Both the position numbers and the translations under genes were made by a program. From Inquilinus limosus (GTDB taxonomy: Bacteria; Pseudomonadota; Alphaproteobacteria; DSM-16000; Inquilinaceae), in assembly GCF_002195995.1 (NCBI RefSeq), contig NZ_NHON01000016.1, forward strand, positions 1 through 64,000: DNA of 64,000 bases, given 5' to 3'. The notes beneath the pieces are model-generated. The model was not told where the DNA came from, did no database searches, and saw only the letters and a program-made list of their open reading frames with translations. The first letter of the stretch is position 1, and the number at the start of each line of letters is the position of its first letter. Positions 27,388 through 36,122 of the stretch are shown in pieces.

Positions 27388-27404
27388 GCGGGCTGCCCCC
27401 CGGC

Positions 27405-28295
27405 TCAGGACATGCCGAGCCGCCGGCGGACCGGATGGTCCCCGGGCAGGCGGAGGGCGAGGTCGCGGATCCGGCCGAGCAGCGTGTATTGCGGGCGGAC
27501 CGCGTCGGGGTCCGGCAGCGTCACCGGGGTGACGTCATGCGGCAGGTCGAGCAGCCTCGCCAGCGGTTCGCCCGTTGCGATCTCGGCGGCGCTCCACTGG
27601 CACCAGGCCAGGCGCTCGAACACCGGCTGGCGGTCGGGGGTGATCGGCGCCTCGACATCCAGCCCGGGCCTGGACAGCTCCGGGCACAGCGTGTTGGGGC
27701 CGCAATGGAAGGCCGGGATGCCGGCGACCAGCCCCTGGATCGCGGCCGTGCTGGTCCAGGTCACGGTGCACCAGGCGCCGCGCAGATCGTCCGCCAGCGG
27801 GCGCGCCGCCCCCGGCATCCGGCGCAGCACCGGCCGCCGGGTCGGCAGCCGCAGGCTCTGCGCCCATCCCGGCGGCATGCGCCGGGCATCGCCGATCGAC
27901 TGCGCTTTCTGCCCCAGGACCAGGACATGCCCACCCTGCCGCTGCCAGTCCTGCAGCGGCACACCCCAGGATGCCCAGCGCGACGGCCCTCCCTCGGGGA
28001 AGCGGCCGGTGCCGTTCCAGCCGTCGAGCGCGAACTGGAAGTGGCGGACACCGCCCGGCGGCGACAGCCAGCCATTCTCCAGGATCACCGCCCGGCCGCC
28101 GGCCGCCCGCACGTCGCGATACGCCGCCCAGCGCTTGGACAGCCGGAAGGGCGACCAGGTGACCAGCACGTCGCCGGGCCCGAACCGCTCCGGCAGCTCC
28201 GTCGCGGTCGGCCCGAAGCGTTCGCAGGCGGCGATGCATTCCCGCCACGGCTTGCGGTCGCCCTGGGGCAGATAGACGAAGAAGCGAGGCGTCAC
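27405..28295 (-). CDS. Uncharacterised KpsC/KpsS-like polysaccharide protein, copy 2 of 3
   Basis: A 296-residue paralogue of the neighbouring 26479 gene: TWSPF, GGRAVILENGWLSP, ALDGWNGTGRFP, CTVTWTSTAAIQGLVAGIPA, DRQPVFERLAWCQWSAAEI and GEPLARLLDLPHD occur in the same order. No signal peptide or membrane span is seen, so it is likely cytosolic, working on a glycan or nucleotide sugar. The N-terminal third differs most between copies (MTPRFFVYLPQGDRKPW here), which may set acceptor choice. Confidence 0.65.
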   Translation of the reverse strand: MTPRFFVYLPQGDRKPWRECIAACERFGPTATELPERFGPGDVLVTWSPFRLSKRWAAYRDVRAAGGRAVILENGWLSPPGGVRHFQFALDGWNGTGRFPEGGPSRWASWGVPLQDWQRQGGHVLVLGQKAQSIGDARRMPPGWAQSLRLPTRRPVLRRMPGAARPLADDLRGAWCTVTWTSTAAIQGLVAGIPAFHCGPNTLCPELSRPGLDVEAPITPDRQPVFERLAWCQWSAAEIATGEPLARLLDLPHDVTPVTLPDPDAVRPQYTLLGRIRDLALRLPGDHPVRRRLGMS

Positions 28296-28370
28296 GCCGA
28301 CTTTACCGGATTGTCATATTGGACCGTCCGGTATCCGACAACTCGCCCGCCGGGGCAAGCCCGGCGGCGC

Positions 28371-29342
28371 TCAGGTGCCCGGTCCGGACACGGGGCGGCG
28401 GCGGAGCCCGACATCGGTGCGCTCGATCGCCGCCATGATCAGCGCCCGATGGATCTCGCTGTATTGCGGCCGGCGCGACGGGATCACATGGTCCTCGGAA
28501 TCGCCGACATCGAAGCGTGGCATGCAGACGGGCGTTCCGGCCACCGGGATCAGCCCGGCCTCACGCGCCACCTCGGCGACCGCCGCGGCGTAGCCCCGGG
28601 ACTCCTTGCATTGCGGGTTCAGATACGGGCCGCTGGCATAGAGGCAGGTCAGGCCTTGGCCGCGGCAGAAATCGCCGATGCGGCGCAGCGATGCGGCGGC
28701 GTCCCGGCGCACCGCGCGTGGCTCATAGGTCCGCGGGTAGAGCGGGCCGCCGAAGCGGGCCGGGTTCTGCGGCACATAGTCGAGCCGGACGATGGCGGGG
28801 TCGATGGCCCCTCCCGTCGCCGCGGCCTGCAGCATGCCGGCCGGGATATCCCAGGTGGCGAGCGAGGACAGCATCTCCTGCGGCGGCACGTCAGCGAGGT
28901 CGCCCAGAGTCTCCGCCGTATACAGCGCGCCGGGCCAGGACGGCTTGCGGCGCATCATGTCCAGCGTCTGCATCACCACGACGACGCGCGGCCGGGTCTC
29001 GCGCACCGCGCGCCGCAGCATGTTCAGCGTGCCCTCGAAGCCATAGGTGCCGACCAGCGGCACCGACACGACCGAAAGGCCGAGCCGCCGGCTCCAGTCC
29101 CGCGCGTCGATCGAATTCCCGAGCGAGCTGTCGCCGACCAGCAGGATGTCGACCTGGGAGATGTCGTCGATCTTGTCGATCTGGTACCGCAGCAGTTCGG
29201 ATTCCCGCCATTCCGACAGGCCGCGCTGCATGCCCCACAGGGACAGCGCGCAGATCACGGCCACCAGCGCCAGGGCGGCCGCGGCGCCGGTCAGCAGGTA
29301 GCGCCGGGCGTCAGAAGCGGAAATAGATGAATTCGGAGACAT
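28371..29342 (-). CDS. SGNH-like membrane-anchored protein, partner of the MBOAT acyltransferase
   Basis: A 323-residue protein with one N-terminal membrane helix (residues about 15-37) and a periplasmic domain. VDILLVGDSSLGNSIDARDW provides the Gly-Asp-Ser motif of SGNH/GDSL-type esterases or acyltransferases. RPRVVVVMQTLDMM and a C-terminal YSEIHRALIMAAI helix complete the core. Such proteins finish O-acyl transfer to exopolysaccharide after an MBOAT protein moves the acyl group across the membrane. Its start overlaps the MBOAT gene by 32 bp, strong evidence of coupled expression. The catalytic Asp-x-x-His is not obvious. Confidence 0.72.
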   Translation of the reverse strand: MSPNSSISASDARRYLLTGAAAALALVAVICALSLWGMQRGLSEWRESELLRYQIDKIDDISQVDILLVGDSSLGNSIDARDWSRRLGLSVVSVPLVGTYGFEGTLNMLRRAVRETRPRVVVVMQTLDMMRRKPSWPGALYTAETLGDLADVPPQEMLSSLATWDIPAGMLQAAATGGAIDPAIVRLDYVPQNPARFGGPLYPRTYEPRAVRRDAAASLRRIGDFCRGQGLTCLYASGPYLNPQCKESRGYAAAVAEVAREAGLIPVAGTPVCMPRFDVGDSEDHVIPSRRPQYSEIHRALIMAAIERTDVGLRRRPVSGPGT

Positions 29343-30849
29343 CGTTCAGCTTCAGGATGCAAGCGGCGAGCAGGAGACCGATGGCGGCCGCGGCGACCGG
29401 ATGGGGCCGCCAGGCCGCGCCCAGGCGGCCGAGCGCCGGCGGCTCGACCCCGTCGGCATAGCCGCGGGTCGGCAGGCCGACGCCGTAGCGCCGGAACAAC
29501 GTCTGGACATTGGGCAGGCAGAGACATGCCAGCAGCCCGGCGACCCCGGCGCCCAGCGACAGCCAGACATTCCAGGCGATGCCGGGGCGCAGCGCGCCGA
29601 GGATCATCTCCAGCGTCGCCGAGGGGGCATAGTCCAGGGCCGGCATGTGCAGCTCCCCGGCGAGGCCGAACAGGCCGGCATAGATGCGGCCGGCGGTGGC
29701 GATGTCGGCGGCGCGGAAGGGCACCCAGGCCAGGATCACCGTCGCGGTGGTCAGGAGCCAGGCCAGGGCGGCCGGCAGCGGCAGGTGGAACCGGCTGGCG
29801 CGCCAGGCCTGGCAGGCGACGATCAGCCCGCCGTGCAGCGCCCCCCACAGGATGAAGGTGAAGCCGGCGCCGTGCCAGATCCCGCCCAGCAGCATGGTGG
29901 TGAAGACGTTGAGATAGCGCCGCGCCGGGCCGTGCCGGTTGCCGCCGAGGGGGATGTAGAGATAGTCGCGCAGGAAGCGCGACAGGGTGATGTGCCAGCG
30001 CCGCCAGAACTCGATGATCGACAGCGACCGGTAGGGCGAGGCGAAGTTGATCGGCATCTGGATGCCGAACATCCGGCCGAGGCCGATCGCCATGTCGGAA
30101 TAGGCCGAGAAGTCGAAATAGATCTGCAGCGCATAGGCCACCGCCGCCGCCCAGGCGTCGAGCAGCCCGGGCTGCGCGCCCTGCGCCGCGGCATTGAACA
30201 CCGGCGAGGCGATCAGGGCGAAGCTGTCGGCGACCAGCACCTTCTTGGCCAGGCCGATGGTGAAGATCGACAGGCCGAGGGCCAGGTCGCCGATCCGGGC
30301 CGTCCTGGCCCCGCTGGCGAATTGCGGGATCAGCTCGCGGTGATGGACGATCGGGCCGGCGATCAGATGCGGGAAGAAGACGACGAACAGCGCGTAACGC
30401 GGCAGCGGCCAGGGCTCGCCCTCGCCGCGGGCCACGTCGACCAGATAGGCGATCTGCTGGAAAGTGTAGAAGGAGATGCCGATCGGCAGGGCGATATGGA
30501 TCGCCATCGCCGGCCAGCCCAGCATGTCCGCCGCCGTCTGGGTGACGAAGCCGGTGTATTTGAACACGAACAGGAACAGCAGGTTGCCGGCCACGGCCAG
30601 CCGCATCCAGCGTCGCCCGGGCGGCGTCAGGCGGTGGCGGTGGATCACCCCGGCAAGATGGTGATTGAGGACGATCGCCGCGACCAGCAGCAGCAACTCG
30701 AACCGCGCCGAGGCTCCATAGAACACCAGCGAGGCGGCCAGCAGGGCAGCAATGGCCCAGGAAACCCCGGCAAACCGACGCGCCACCGTCCACAGCGCAT
30801 AGGTCAGCGGCAGGAAGAGAAGAATGAAGACGTATGAATTGAACAACAT
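29311..30849 (-). CDS. MBOAT family O-acyltransferase (AlgI-like)
   Basis: A 512-residue polytopic inner-membrane protein. The N-terminus MLFNSYVFILLFLPLTYALW is typical of the AlgI/PatA group. The family core reads RFLRDYLYIPLGGN (near residue 300), and the catalytic His326 lies in GGIWHGAGFTFILWGALHG. It is predicted to pass acetyl or another acyl group to the periplasm for modification of surface polysaccharide, together with the overlapping SGNH-like protein. The donor is probably cytosolic acetyl-CoA, by analogy with AlgI. Confidence 0.93.
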   Translation of the reverse strand: MLFNSYVFILLFLPLTYALWTVARRFAGVSWAIAALLAASLVFYGASARFELLLLVAAIVLNHHLAGVIHRHRLTPPGRRWMRLAVAGNLLFLFVFKYTGFVTQTAADMLGWPAMAIHIALPIGISFYTFQQIAYLVDVARGEGEPWPLPRYALFVVFFPHLIAGPIVHHRELIPQFASGARTARIGDLALGLSIFTIGLAKKVLVADSFALIASPVFNAAAQGAQPGLLDAWAAAVAYALQIYFDFSAYSDMAIGLGRMFGIQMPINFASPYRSLSIIEFWRRWHITLSRFLRDYLYIPLGGNRHGPARRYLNVFTTMLLGGIWHGAGFTFILWGALHGGLIVACQAWRASRFHLPLPAALAWLLTTATVILAWVPFRAADIATAGRIYAGLFGLAGELHMPALDYAPSATLEMILGALRPGIAWNVWLSLGAGVAGLLACLCLPNVQTLFRRYGVGLPTRGYADGVEPPALGRLGAAWRPHPVAAAAIGLLLAACILKLNDVSEFIYFRF

Positions 30850-30964
30850 GGACGGCAGGAAACCTCGAAGGGCCCTGGCTCATCCAATGCTCGGCGAGAC
30901 GGGCGGCCTGATAACGCACAGATGGGATGATTGATCCGCCGGGACCGGCGGAATGGCAAGCCCC

Positions 30965-31852
30965 CTACCCGATCAGGCGCTGCGCCAGGCCGGCCAGCGG
31001 ACCGCGGCCGGCCATGGCGGCCCGCATCCGCCCGGCCATGGTCCAGGCCGACGGCACCGGATCCGGGTCCAGCAGCAGCTCGGGCCGGCCGTCATGCGGC
31101 AGCGACAGCAGCCGCGCGAAAGGCTCGCCGGACCGGATCTCCTCCTCGGTCCACTGCATCCAGGCATAGCGCTGGAACACCGGCTCGCGGTCCGGATAGA
31201 TCGGGTTGTCGACGTCGAGGCCGCGCCGCATCAGCTCGCCGCAATTGATGTGCGGCCCGCAATAGAAGGCCGGGACGCCGCGGATCAGCGACTTGATCGC
31301 GACCGTGCTGGTCCAGGTCAGGGTCGCGAAGGCCTCGTCGAGCTGGCGCTCCAGCGGCGCCTCGGTGAAGCGCGTCCGCCGCACCACCCTGCGGCCGGTC
31401 TGCGGCGCGACGCTCTGCGCCCAGCCGGGCGGCATGGCGCGGGGGTCGAGATTGATTCCCTTCGGCCGCTGCTCGACCACCAGGATGCTCTCGCCGTCGC
31501 GGCGCCAGTCGCGCAGCGGCACGCCCCAGGCCTGCCAGCGGCTGGCGTCGCCGGCCGGGAAGTCGCCGGTGCCGTTCCAGCCATGCAGCGCCAGCTGGAA
31601 GTACTTCCGCCCCTGGATCGGGGACAGCCAGCCATTCTCGCCGATGATGGCCCGCCCGCCCACCGCCCGGATCTGGCGGTAGATGTCGCTGCGGAAGGTG
31701 CCGCGGAACGGCGCCCAGAGGATGGCGATGTCGTCCGGCTCGAATCGGGTCGGCGTGCTCATATGGACGGTGCCGAGGCGCGCCGCGCCCTCGGCGAGCG
31801 CCGCCCCGGGCTTGCCGATCGAGACGCCCCAGAAGACAAAAATTCTAGCCAT
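30965..31852 (-). CDS. Uncharacterised KpsC/KpsS-like polysaccharide protein, copy 3 of 3
   Basis: Third paralogue (295 residues) of the 26479/27405 family: LWAPF, GGRAIIGENGWLSP, ALHGWNGTGDFP, VPLRDW, LTWTSTVAIKSLIRGVPAF, DREPVFQRYAWMQWTEEEI, GEPFARLLSLPHD. ATG 31852 (MARIFVFWG) is chosen because it overlaps the stop of the upstream glycosyltransferase by eight bases. It is separated from copies 1 and 2 by the MBOAT/SGNH pair, so duplication was followed by insertion or shuffling. Confidence 0.65.
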   Translation of the reverse strand: MARIFVFWGVSIGKPGAALAEGAARLGTVHMSTPTRFEPDDIAILWAPFRGTFRSDIYRQIRAVGGRAIIGENGWLSPIQGRKYFQLALHGWNGTGDFPAGDASRWQAWGVPLRDWRRDGESILVVEQRPKGINLDPRAMPPGWAQSVAPQTGRRVVRRTRFTEAPLERQLDEAFATLTWTSTVAIKSLIRGVPAFYCGPHINCGELMRRGLDVDNPIYPDREPVFQRYAWMQWTEEEIRSGEPFARLLSLPHDGRPELLLDPDPVPSAWTMAGRMRAAMAGRGPLAGLAQRLIG

Positions 31853-32777
31853 TCGTGCCGTCGCCGCGGGCCTCGGCATAGATGGCGTGGCTCTGCTCGA
31901 GGTTCAGCGCATAGGTCGCCTCGAGCGCCGAGGTCGCGCGGGAGAAGACGACTCCCTCCTTCAGCGCCCCCTTCGCCGACCAGATGAAGCTGTCGTCGCC
32001 GAACGCGACATCGACGACGCCGGCCGGCATGTGCTGCCACCGGATCCGCCGCTTCAGCCGACGGCGGATGACGTAGAGATAGTAGATCACCGGCTGGTCG
32101 ACATGGTCGGTGGGCCGCATGTGCAGCGCCCGCCAGATGGCGTTCGCCAGCTTCTCGCAGAAACCCAGCGACGCCTTGGAATGGCTGACGCCGACAGCGC
32201 CGGCCATCACCCGCCGCCAGACCCTGCGCTCGCCGAGCCGGAAATGCAGCGTCACGTCGGCCCGCTCGATCATCCTGAACACCTCGTCCAGCGGCCGGCG
32301 GACGATGCCGTCGATGTCGACGCAGAGGATCGGGGCCTTGCAGGCCAGCAGCAGGTGATGCAGGACCAGGAACCGCGCCGCCGAAAAATAGACCGGCCCG
32401 GGGAGCGAAAGCCGGCGGTACGACTCATCCTCCCAGGTGAACGACAATCTCACATGGTCGAGGGACCGGCGCATGCGGTCGATGTGATCGAGCGTCTCCT
32501 GGCAGGGCCCATACAGATGGATGTGGATGTGGAGCGGTTCGGCCAGCTTCTCGGCGGACAGCAGGAAGCTCGACGCGAATTTCTTGTAGTAGCCGTCGTC
32601 ACAACCGCAGAACAGAACTCCCGGCGTCCCCATGTCCGGCGTATTGCCACGAATGCTCAAGCGATAATTCTTGACGGCGGACTTTGCCCGGGTGTCAGCC
32701 AAATTCTCTAGAAGAACAGAGTAGGACAGCCGTCTCAAGAACCATCGGGACAATCTCTTGAGTGAATGACCGCTCAT
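31845..32777 (-). CDS. Putative glycosyltransferase (GT-A-like, DxD)
   Basis: About 310 residues. A basic N-terminus leads to TPGVLFCGCDDGYYKKFASSFLLSAEKL, a start typical of family 8-like transferases. APILCVDIDGIVRRPLDEVF gives an Asp-x-Asp (D154, D156). The start is uncertain: ATG codons at 32798 and 32831 and GTG at 32852 are in frame with no strong ribosome site; 32777 is the shortest sensible choice. It overlaps the next gene by eight bases, so it is likely in the polysaccharide operon. Confidence 0.7.
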   Translation of the reverse strand: MSGHSLKRLSRWFLRRLSYSVLLENLADTRAKSAVKNYRLSIRGNTPDMGTPGVLFCGCDDGYYKKFASSFLLSAEKLAEPLHIHIHLYGPCQETLDHIDRMRRSLDHVRLSFTWEDESYRRLSLPGPVYFSAARFLVLHHLLLACKAPILCVDIDGIVRRPLDEVFRMIERADVTLHFRLGERRVWRRVMAGAVGVSHSKASLGFCEKLANAIWRALHMRPTDHVDQPVIYYLYVIRRRLKRRIRWQHMPAGVVDVAFGDDSFIWSAKGALKEGVVFSRATSALEATYALNLEQSHAIYAEARGDGTNG

Positions 32778-33026
32778 GACGTCTTGCCCGGAACCCATTT
32801 TCTTTGGCGCAGCTCGGCGATTGTCTGTCATCTCCCGCTGCTGGTCGACCACTCACCGGCAGGTTAGCGGCATGAGAAATACCACACTGTGCCCGGCATC
32901 ACATCCGCTTTGCGGCTTCCGGCCTTTCAGGGGCCGGACCACCCAGATGTGGCGGAGCAGCAGGGCAATATCATGGCACAGCCGCGGCTGCTCGCGGCAT
33001 GATCGCGGCAGCCTGCGGATCCGGGA

Positions 33027-33899
33027 TCAGCCGGATTCGTGCCAGTACGTCTCCCGCCGCTCTAGCACCAGATCGGCAACCCGGCTGCGGCCTTCCTCCT
33101 TCCGTCCGCCCTTGAGGTGATCCATGAATCTCCCGAGGCGGGAGTTGATCAGGACATGCGGCACCTTGAGGCCGAGCCCGCCGGCGATGTCGTAGGATCG
33201 ATGGCCCCGGCGCTCGGTCTGCTTGCGGACGATGTCGAACAGGTAGGAATCGTGGAATTCGTATTCGCGGAACATCTCGTCGCGGGTGTAGAGCCGCTCG
33301 AACTCCGCCAGCATTCCCCGTGTCGCCGGATGTTTCAGATTGTAAGCGACGAAGCCGCATTCCGAATGAATCCGGCGGCGCAGATAGCCGACGAAGCAGT
33401 CGGCCGGGACGAAGCCCTCGATCTCCTCCCACCCGACATCGGCGAAAAAGCGGGTATCGGCGTCGATCCAGATCAGCACGTCCGCATCCGCCATCGCGGC
33501 GGCGTGGAAGATGGCGAAGCTCTTATGCGCGAATCGCACCGCGTTCCAGCGATAGCCTTCGCCCCAGCGCTTCTCGCCGAGCTTGAAGCGCATCTTCGCC
33601 AGGTCGTAGCTCAGCCGGAAGCGCGGACGCCGCGTCAGCCCATGGGCCAGCGGATTGTCGGCGTGACGGCGCTTGAACGCCGCCAGCTCAGGCGAGCTGT
33701 CGATCAGATCGCGGGCGACGATCCGGCCCTCGGGAAGCCGGGGCTCGAAGCCTTCGCAATACAGCAGAAGCGGCACCTCGGCCGGCCAATGCCGATCGAA
33801 GCTCTCGACCATGCGCCGCCCATAGGCTTCATATCCTGCAGCGCTGCAGGTCGTGACCACGGCGAACCGACGCGCGGGCCCGGCTGGACGAAAATCCAT
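33027..33899 (-). CDS. Putative glycosyltransferase (GT-A-like, DxD)
   Basis: A 290-residue protein. The opening RFAVVTTCSAAGYEAYGRRMVESFDRHWP and the motif VLIWIDADTRFF (D146, D148) indicate a nucleotide-sugar transferase. Downstream CFVGYLRRRIHSECGFVAYNLKHPA and an EFHDSYLFDIVRKQ segment are typical of a substrate-binding half. ATG 33899 is preferred; the frame runs upstream to 34013 without conserved features. It is separated by 174 bp from the genes on either side; those gaps hold nothing recognisable. Confidence 0.72.
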   Translation of the reverse strand: MDFRPAGPARRFAVVTTCSAAGYEAYGRRMVESFDRHWPAEVPLLLYCEGFEPRLPEGRIVARDLIDSSPELAAFKRRHADNPLAHGLTRRPRFRLSYDLAKMRFKLGEKRWGEGYRWNAVRFAHKSFAIFHAAAMADADVLIWIDADTRFFADVGWEEIEGFVPADCFVGYLRRRIHSECGFVAYNLKHPATRGMLAEFERLYTRDEMFREYEFHDSYLFDIVRKQTERRGHRSYDIAGGLGLKVPHVLINSRLGRFMDHLKGGRKEEGRSRVADLVLERRETYWHESG

Positions 33900-34073
33900 G
33901 CTTTTGTTCTGAACCTCTCCCCGACCGGGGCGGAGCATAGCGGGTTCATGAAGCGTCAGCGATTCCAATCTTGCGGCCGGTTTCTTTCGGGCCCAAGTCG
34001 AGATGCGTGGCAATTCAGTATAGCCACCATCATCGCAGCCGATGGCCCGCGCCGCATCGCCAAGAACGGCGTC

Positions 34074-34838
34074 CTACCGCCGGGGCCGCCCCCCGTCACG
34101 CGACGGCCGCGGTGTCGCCAGCACCGCGTCGTAGCCGGCCCGCTCCAGCCCCATAACGGCGCCGCCGCGGCCGACATTGCGCAGGATCCGGCCATCCGCC
34201 TCGAAGGCCTGGCGCAGCACGCCGAACTCCCGCGCATAGATCTCGTCCTCGGGGCGGGCATACTGATTCGTTTCGGTCTGCCCGGCCGCGTAGAAATAGG
34301 TGGTGTCCTGGGAGTAATCGAGATCGACGCCGAGGATGTAGGCCTCGGCGAACCCCATGTACCAGGCGATCTGGGCGGCGAACAGGATCACCGTCGAATC
34401 ATTGCCCAACCCCTGCCAGGGGTGACGCCGGAAGCCCTGCTTGCGCAGGCCGCCGCGATAGCTGGGGAATGTCACGACGCGCTCGGCCGGCGGCCGGAAC
34501 TCCGGCTTCGCGGCGATGGTGTCGCGCACCAGATAGGTCCCGACCGGCAGGGTCGAGACATCGGCCTTGATCCGGTCCCAGCCGCGCAGGTCGCTGAGCA
34601 CATAATAGGGAATCGGCGCCGGCAGCCCCCGCTCCAGGGCCTTGTAGCCCTTCTTGACCACGAAGAACTGCTCGCCGGCCAGCTTCGACAGGTCGAAATC
34701 GAGCAGCGACGGCGCGTTGCCGAGCAGGAAGCAGCGCTCGCCGCGATGGCGGTCCTTCAGCGCCATGATCCGGCGCGTGCGGCCCGGCGCGGCCAAAGCC
34801 CCGGCCAGGGCATAGCTCTTGGCAAGCAGCGGCAGCAT
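34074..34838 (-). CDS. MptE-like/DUF115-type protein
   Basis: A 254-residue cytosolic protein. GERCFLLGNAPSLLDFDLSKL is the GNxPSL motif of the DUF115/6-hydroxymethylpterin diphosphokinase MptE-like group, seen in many polysaccharide and flagellin-glycosylation clusters. A later NDSTVILFAAQIAWYMGFAEAYILGVDLDYS is the second family landmark. Function here is unproven; a glycosyltransferase-related role fits the context better than pterin metabolism. Nine bases separate it from the GT4 gene upstream, so both are probably in one transcript. Confidence 0.72.
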   Translation of the reverse strand: MLPLLAKSYALAGALAAPGRTRRIMALKDRHRGERCFLLGNAPSLLDFDLSKLAGEQFFVVKKGYKALERGLPAPIPYYVLSDLRGWDRIKADVSTLPVGTYLVRDTIAAKPEFRPPAERVVTFPSYRGGLRKQGFRRHPWQGLGNDSTVILFAAQIAWYMGFAEAYILGVDLDYSQDTTYFYAAGQTETNQYARPEDEIYAREFGVLRQAFEADGRILRNVGRGGAVMGLERAGYDAVLATPRPSRDGGRPRR

Positions 34839-34847
34839 CCGGATCCC

Positions 34848-36083
34848 CTAGCCCGCCGGCGTGCCCAGCAGTTCCCGGTACACCACCAGGGTCGAGCCGG
34901 TCATCGCCTCCTTGGTGTAATGCGCCGCGACCGTGGCGATCGCGCGCTCCGCCATCCATTCCCGCGCCTCGGGCGTCAGCGACAGCGCCCGGTCGATGGC
35001 GGCGGCCAGCGCGTCGGCATCGCCCGGCGGCACCAGCCAGCCGGTCTCGCCCTCGGCCACCACCTCGGGCGGGGCGCCGATATCGGTGGCGATCACCGGC
35101 CGCCCCAGCGCCATCGCCTCCACCACCACCCGGCCGAAGCCCTCGGGATCGGTCGAGGCATGCACCACCACATCGGACAGCATGTAGGCGGCCGGCATGT
35201 CGTCGCAGTGATCGACCAGATGCACCACCCCGGCCAGCCCCTTGGCCGCGATCCGGTCGATCAGCTCCTGCCGGTAGCCGCTGCGGCCCTGGTCGCTGCC
35301 GACGATCAGGCAACACAGATCCTGCCGGCCGAGCCGGGCCAGGGCGTCGATCACCACGGTCTGGCCCTTCCAGCGGGTCAGGCGCCCGGGCATCAGCACC
35401 ACCGGCCGGTCGTCCGGAACGCGCCAGGCGCGGGCCAGCGCGATCATCCGCTCGGCCGAGACCGCCTCGATCGCGAATTGCCGCAGGTCGACGCCGCGCG
35501 GGATGGTGCGGACCCGCGCCGGGTCGGCGCCGCAGCCGTCGATGATATAGCGAGCGACATAGTCTGAGATGGCGATCACCCGGTCGCCGCGCCCCATGAT
35601 CGAGTTGTACAGCCGCTTGGCAGCATTGTGCTGGTTGTAGGGCGCATGCACGGTGGTGACGAAGGGGATGCCGGCGCGCCGGCAGGCGGCATGCGCGCTC
35701 CAGGCCGGGGCGCGGCTGCGGGCGTGTACCAGGTCGATGCTGCGGTCGCGGATCAGCGCCTCGAGCCGGCGCGCATTGCGCCACATCGTGACCGGGTTCT
35801 TGCCGGCGAGCGGCAGGGTGACGTGCTCCGCGCCGGTCCGCGCCAGGTCGCGCAGCATGGCGCCCCCGGCCGAGGCGACCAACGCCTTGCCGCCCGCCGC
35901 CTCGATCGCCGCGGCGACATCGACGCAGCCGCGCTCCGCCCCGCCGGTGCCGAGGGCCGGCAGCACCTGCAGGATGGTGCGTCCGCGCAGATCGACCAAG
36001 TCGATGGGCAGCGCGTCGGTCTCGGGCGGCAGAGGATGCGTGGTCACGAGCAGCGAGTGTACCGGACGGATCGGGGCGCGCAC
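34848..36083 (-). CDS. Glycosyltransferase family 4 protein
   Basis: GT-B sugar transferase (411 residues) probably involved in surface polysaccharide synthesis. The acceptor domain has LQVLPALGTGGAERGCVDVA. The donor domain has VVLMPGRLTRWKGQTVVIDAL and the sugar-nucleotide-binding VVHASTDPEGFGRVVVEAMALGRPVIATDIG, containing the E-x7-E pattern. The first codon is GTG at 36083. It is first gene of the minus-strand polysaccharide run. Confidence 0.92.
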   Translation of the reverse strand: MRAPIRPVHSLLVTTHPLPPETDALPIDLVDLRGRTILQVLPALGTGGAERGCVDVAAAIEAAGGKALVASAGGAMLRDLARTGAEHVTLPLAGKNPVTMWRNARRLEALIRDRSIDLVHARSRAPAWSAHAACRRAGIPFVTTVHAPYNQHNAAKRLYNSIMGRGDRVIAISDYVARYIIDGCGADPARVRTIPRGVDLRQFAIEAVSAERMIALARAWRVPDDRPVVLMPGRLTRWKGQTVVIDALARLGRQDLCCLIVGSDQGRSGYRQELIDRIAAKGLAGVVHLVDHCDDMPAAYMLSDVVVHASTDPEGFGRVVVEAMALGRPVIATDIGAPPEVVAEGETGWLVPPGDADALAAAIDRALSLTPEAREWMAERAIATVAAHYTKEAMTGSTLVVYRELLGTPAG

Positions 36084-36122
36084 CCTACATCAGCGGCCGG
36101 GTGCGCGCCATCGCCCGGATGG

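Noticed and set aside
33117-35567. 816-codon plus-strand open frame across three glycan genes
   Set aside because: It spans several real minus-strand genes and the gaps between them, with no domain. Spurious.
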